Source: Callaeas wilsoni (lineage: Eukaryota; Chordata; Aves; Passeriformes; Callaeidae). Taken from it: 64,000 bases of DNA. This document shows, piece after piece, positions 60,201 through 64,000 of this stretch; the first letter of the stretch is position 1; every line of letters starts with the position of its first letter. The notes beneath the pieces were generated by a model, which was not told where the DNA came from, made no database searches, and saw nothing but the letters and a program-made list of their open reading frames with translations. The stretch spans positions 1 to 64,000 of the forward strand of contig VWPU01019269.1 in the NCBI GenBank assembly GCA_013398955.1. The letters are read 5' to 3'. The position numbers were made by a program, and so were the translations under genes.

Positions 60201-62682
60201 AGCTGAATTAAGCTCAATATCAGTGGTGTTGGAGGGACCTCAATCTTCTTCAGAACAAGACCCTGCCTGTGCAGAGCACTCCTGGAAAGGTGCTACAGTT
60301 CTGCTCCAAGGAGCTGGAGGTACTGGTTGCATCACAGGATCCTTTCTATTATAAATCCTCTAAATCGCTGATTTTTCATAAGAAAATATTAATAAAATAC
60401 AAAAGATACATCAATATGCTAGCACAAGCTAGAAGTACTTTGTTTCCTTGTGTTGTGCTACACTCTTTCAATGTAAAATAATAGTTTGATTTTATGCAAC
60501 ACAAGGTTGATTTAGCTTTTCTGCATGTAATGCAGAATTTTTTGCAGGTGTCATTCAGTAATATTGATTTCTTACTGTTATATATACCGTTATGTCAGTG
60601 TGTCATCATCAGCTCAGTGTGTCTTTGTCAGTGTGGGCCAACACTTTTGGTCCTAAATGCAGCAATATGAGTAAAAACAGTTTCCATTTTAGAGGTCCAG
60701 AGTGTAAAATGCCTCTCCTGGGATTCACCTGGAGTGGAGATGTCCAGCAGAACAAGAAGTCAGGAAGTTCCAAGACTCTCCAGACTCGCAGTTGAGGGAG
60801 TTTCAGGACGGGTGGATGTAACAGACTCCAGGTGCCATGAGATGTTAACTGTTGTCTTAGGCTGTTTGGCTGGTGAGCTGCAAGGTCTGCACTGCCTTGC
60901 TCAGGCATGGTCCTGTAGATAACCAACAGCCATGGCCCCTGCACGCACAGAGCAGAACCAGAGCCCCTCTGTGCCTCCTCTACAGAAGAAGATAACAGGC
61001 ATGGCTGGTGAGAGATGCCAGAGGCAGCAGAGGATGCCACAGGGATGATAAAAGTGGGGGTCACGACAGCCAGACACCAAAGCCCTTGAGTGCATGGCAG
61101 GAGCTGTGAGGACACTCCCGGCTGTCCTGTGTGGTGGGGTGTGATCCCTACACTCTCCCTGTCCTCAGCCCTGGACTCAGCTCAGCAGGAGTTATGCCAT
61201 ATAACACCTGCTCTTTTGTGAGAGCAAAGAGTTAGTGAAAAAGGTAAAATAGGTACACAGCCCAAGATACATTAGAGCCAGGTCAAAATGGCCAGTGAAT
61301 GGTTTGTATTTGACCACACATGTCCATAGAAGTTTGTGTAATAATGTGCCAACCTCAGTCCGAGAGGCTGATAGGAGGGGAGAGGATTGCAGAGCATAAA
61401 ATGAGCAATCGTGCACAGGTGGACAATGCAAGTGATAAGATCTCAGAGACTGCAATTAGTGAGAGAAAAATCAATGATCTCAGAATTAAAACATAAATTG
61501 GAGCACTGACATCTGGGAAATAAAGACCCACATGAATATGAGGTGGCAAATATGGAACAGTTTGCTCTATATCCTAAAAAACAGTACACAAGTCTGATGA
61601 GTAGAGTCCTTTTGTGTACTGCTGTGCATACTTTAGGGCTCAGGAACACAGAAAAGCACCTAAGAAGTCTTCCCTTAGTTTGGTTTTTTTCCCCTAACAA
61701 GACTTCAAAATATAGTCCAGTATGTTTTTTACTCAGTGCTTTGGTATCATGATGTCATATACATTTTAAGAAACCGAACCAAAGAAAAAAAAAAAATTAG
61801 TAATACATACTAATCCTGTGCTGTTTAGGATCTTGGCAAAAATGCCATGGAATACATGCTTTTCAAGACTCCTAGCTTGGGCAAAGCAAGCCCATGCATG
61901 TAGTTTGAGAAGACTCTCTAAAAAGCTTCACTGTCACTGCAGTATGTGTTTTAAATGGTCTCTAGTCCCCAGTAATCTATTTCCTGGTTTCCTTCCAGGC
62001 CTCTTCATTGCTATCTCCACTTGCTGCAGAAATCGAGTACTTGTGTACGTGGGAGGTGTGGTGTAGCACGGATTTATCATGCCAAAACAGAGCACTCCTT
62101 ATTGGAGGCACACTGCTAATACCTCTGAAAGGCTACAGGGCCTGTTGGAAGGGACTTAAATCATCCTCTGATATTTATTTCAGCTCAAAGTTATGCATGC
62201 AAAATAGCCATAAAAAGGGTGGCTCGATGAATCTTTCCTGCCCTGAACTTGCACTGCACCTTCTAGCTGACCTGCTCTGGCTCAGACACACGGCGCATGA
62301 GCTCTCCCATCTCTGTCCTCTTCCCTCCTCCTCTTCTCAGAGGAGAAAGAATGGCAGTGGGAAGCTCTCAGCTACAAACCCGCTGTCAGTCTTCTTTGAG
62401 ATGTGCGAACCTCTGGCAGGGGCCCAGTGGCCCAGCAGCGCCTGGCTGGCCCCTGCCCTCTCCTTGGCTCAGACTTCCCGTGCAGGGACACCAACTCCAG
62501 TGCTGGGATCCCTCTGGCAGCCCCCAGCCGGGGCACTGAGCAACAGCATCGCTGCTGCCTTGGGATCCTTAGCTGAGCTTGAGGGGTTTACTGTTCCCAC
62601 CTCAGACCACTGCCCAAAACAGTTGTTACATCTCAGCACAGATGCTTCGTTTCAGAGGCAAATGCTGTGATTCCTGTATACA
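57281..62682. other. Non-coding DNA with small tandem duplications
   Basis: Mixed AT content with poly-T at 58461-58503. A 22-base tandem duplication lies at 58899-58942 (CCCATTAAACTAAATTAGG twice, with a few changes), and an 11-base one at about 60192-60213 (GCTGAATTAAGCTGAATTAAG). The frames at 60609-61115 minus and 62008-62670 plus are long but lack domains, and the latter begins at TTG. Confidence 0.45.
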
Positions 62683-62845
62683 TTTGCTTTCTCAGCTTGT
62701 CAAGCACTTAAGTGCCTTTCATCTTGAAGTATCCTAAATGATAATATGCACTTATATAGCTTAAGCTCCTCTAATGAATGAGGTTCTTCACAAACACTTG
62801 GTAATTAGGTCTCACTACAGCCCAGTGAGCTGGGAACAACTCTTT
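62683..62845 (+). repeat. Ancient SINE tail relic (MIR-like), plus strand
   Basis: CACTTATATAGCTTAAGC, a CTTCACAAACACTTGGTAATTAGG block and TCTCACTACAGCCCAGTGAG follow the order of the ancient amniote tail (ATAGCGCTTT..TTTACAAACATTAATTAATCCTCACAACACCCTGTGAGGTAGG). It is the same kind of element as the 4.6 kb relic but in the opposite orientation. The family name is uncertain because of divergence. Confidence 0.5.
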
Positions 62846-63437
62846 GCAGTGGTGCAGAGGGATGAGTTGGGGCTGTGAGGAGGCAGGAAGGGTTCAGGCT
62901 GCCAGCTCGACTCACAAAGCTCAGTGGACATGAGGCGCTGGGAGCAGTGTCTGCACCGAGAACAGTTGCCCTTATGTACATGAGGAAAGAGCACAAAACC
63001 GAGACTTTTTCCCAGAAATTACTTTCCATATGAATGAGGACAGTGAAAACGGAATGGTTTCTGCTTCCTCAGCGCCTGCCCACTATCTCTGTCCAGAGCT
63101 CGTGGTGCCCCAGCCCCTTGCCCCAGTGTTGCTGCTGTGGGTGGTGGGACAGGAACCCTGGCACCGCTGCCAGGTCCTGCAGGGCAAAGACGCTGGGCTT
63201 GGTCATCACAGCCTCCTGGGAAATTCATGCCCATTTTGGCCAGGGAGTGACAAGAGATTTCTAGGCAAGCATCAACTGAATCTGGCTTCAGACTTGTTCT
63301 TGAAGGAAACAACAAAGAGAAATGTTGATATAGTCAAATGAGCATTTCCCATTAGATGACATTCCAGCCAAAGGAAAAAAGTAAAGCGCTGAACAGGTCT
63401 GCCCACAGACTTCTCTTGCTCTGGCTCTTTTTTTTAC
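62846..63437. other. Non-coding or intronic DNA
   Basis: Overlapping open frames on both strands at 63.02-63.34 kb lie in a GC-richer patch and have no domain. Nothing else recognised. Confidence 0.4.
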
Positions 63438-63523
63438 CTTTCTCAGCATTGCTGTCATCTGTCACTGGCAGCTCTACTGTGGGAATTTCCTTTCTCTCTG
63501 GCTTTTTTGTAGCACTTTCAGCA
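63438..63523 (-). CDS. Candidate 86-base internal exon, minus strand, gene not recognised
   Basis: On the minus strand the segment is preceded by a good acceptor (ATTCCTGATTGTTTCAG) and followed by a textbook donor (GAGAAAG|GTAAAA). The only fully open frame is charged and disordered-looking: ESATKKPERKEIPTVE followed by LPVTDDSNAEK. This Lys/Glu-rich, proline-containing composition is typical of linker regions in cytoskeletal or membrane-anchored scaffold proteins, but I cannot name the family. It starts with one base completing a codon and ends with one base of a new codon. That end phase fits the candidate at 50.5 kb. Of all segments in the window this is the one most like a real exon. Confidence 0.45.
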
Positions 63524-64000
63524 CTGAAACAATCAGGAATTGTACGTATCACAATTCTAGCTTTCAGCTAAAGGAAAGGACCTCTTCTGCAAGGTCTTTC
63601 ATTGTGTCTTCCACAGTGTCTCTTCCAAAGATATAACGAAATCTGCTTGCTTGAGTCAAAGAAATTGGCACTGCTCAGACACATGCAGCTGCTACTTTTC
63701 CTCTAGTGGGTTCTTATACAATTTCCAGATACTGAACTAGCCTTTGTGTGTGATCTTCCTAACTCTTTGCTTCTGCCATTTGTTTTTTACTAACCCATAG
63801 GATTCAGGTATCCTGCTGAGGTGTCATACAGTAATGTTGTTGCCTTCTTCCCATGATGTCCATGAAGAAATAAGCCACCCATTGCTCATTTTTCTGAGCC
63901 CTGAAGTTACCCACTCCAGCAGTACAGCAGGAGTGTGTTTTACCTTGCCAATGCAGCAAAACTAAGACAGCAATGAAGTATTATTGGTGTATTGGTTTTG
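63524..64000. other. Non-coding or intronic DNA, nothing recognised
   Basis: Neutral to AT-rich sequence to the right edge, with no CpG cluster, repeat or exon-like segment. Confidence 0.4.

Noticed and set aside
62008..62670. 220-codon plus-strand frame preceded by an acceptor-like TTTCCTTCCAG
   Set aside because: It begins at TTG, has no domain, and no convincing donor or partner exon was found.

Overview
The window looks like a gene-poor, mostly non-coding stretch of a bird chromosome. The decisive clue is the type of repeat. Several copies of the CR1 (chicken repeat 1) LINE are readable. They include one with the avian 3' tail ending in ATTCTATG-type repeats, and older, turtle/archosaur-like CR1 lineages on both strands. 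I recognise no L1, Alu, ERV or LTR. No long intact gene, tRNA, rRNA, CRISPR array or prokaryotic operon is present. Most short open reading frames are chance frames, and many begin at TTG, GTG or CTG codons that mean nothing here.

Layout. Bases 1-260 are a CpG island with GC boxes, probably the promoter edge of a gene whose direction cannot be read. Bases 400-1800 hold two rearranged pieces of an avian CR1, followed by a purine-rich tract. A candidate coding exon lies at 7227-7386 (+). From 7.4 to 28.5 kb there are only AT-rich DNA and old repeats: an unclassified amniote repeat at 13.3 and 16.5 kb, and CR1 relics at 17.8, 22.7 and 24.2 kb. Between 28.6 and 31.5 kb four GC/CpG-rich clusters form the clearest regulatory-looking domain, with a 13-bp perfect inverted repeat in an A/T core and a TATA-like box. 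From 31.6 to 63 kb come more non-coding DNA, an (AAAAT)n microsatellite, a 27-nt perfect hairpin, an ancient CR1 on the minus strand at 43-44 kb containing two overlapping CTTAAG-centred palindromes, and an ancient CR1 on the plus strand at 49.6-50.3 kb. Two small candidate minus-strand exons at 50.5 and 63.4 kb have splice-like borders and compatible phases.

The three exon candidates may mean that introns of a plus-strand gene (left) and a minus-strand gene (right) cross the window. That is inference. I could not name either gene, and alignment to bird transcripts would settle it. No undescribed system is evident. The most useful leads are the CpG domain at 28.6-31.5 kb, the minus-strand exon pair, and the scrambled CR1 at the left end.
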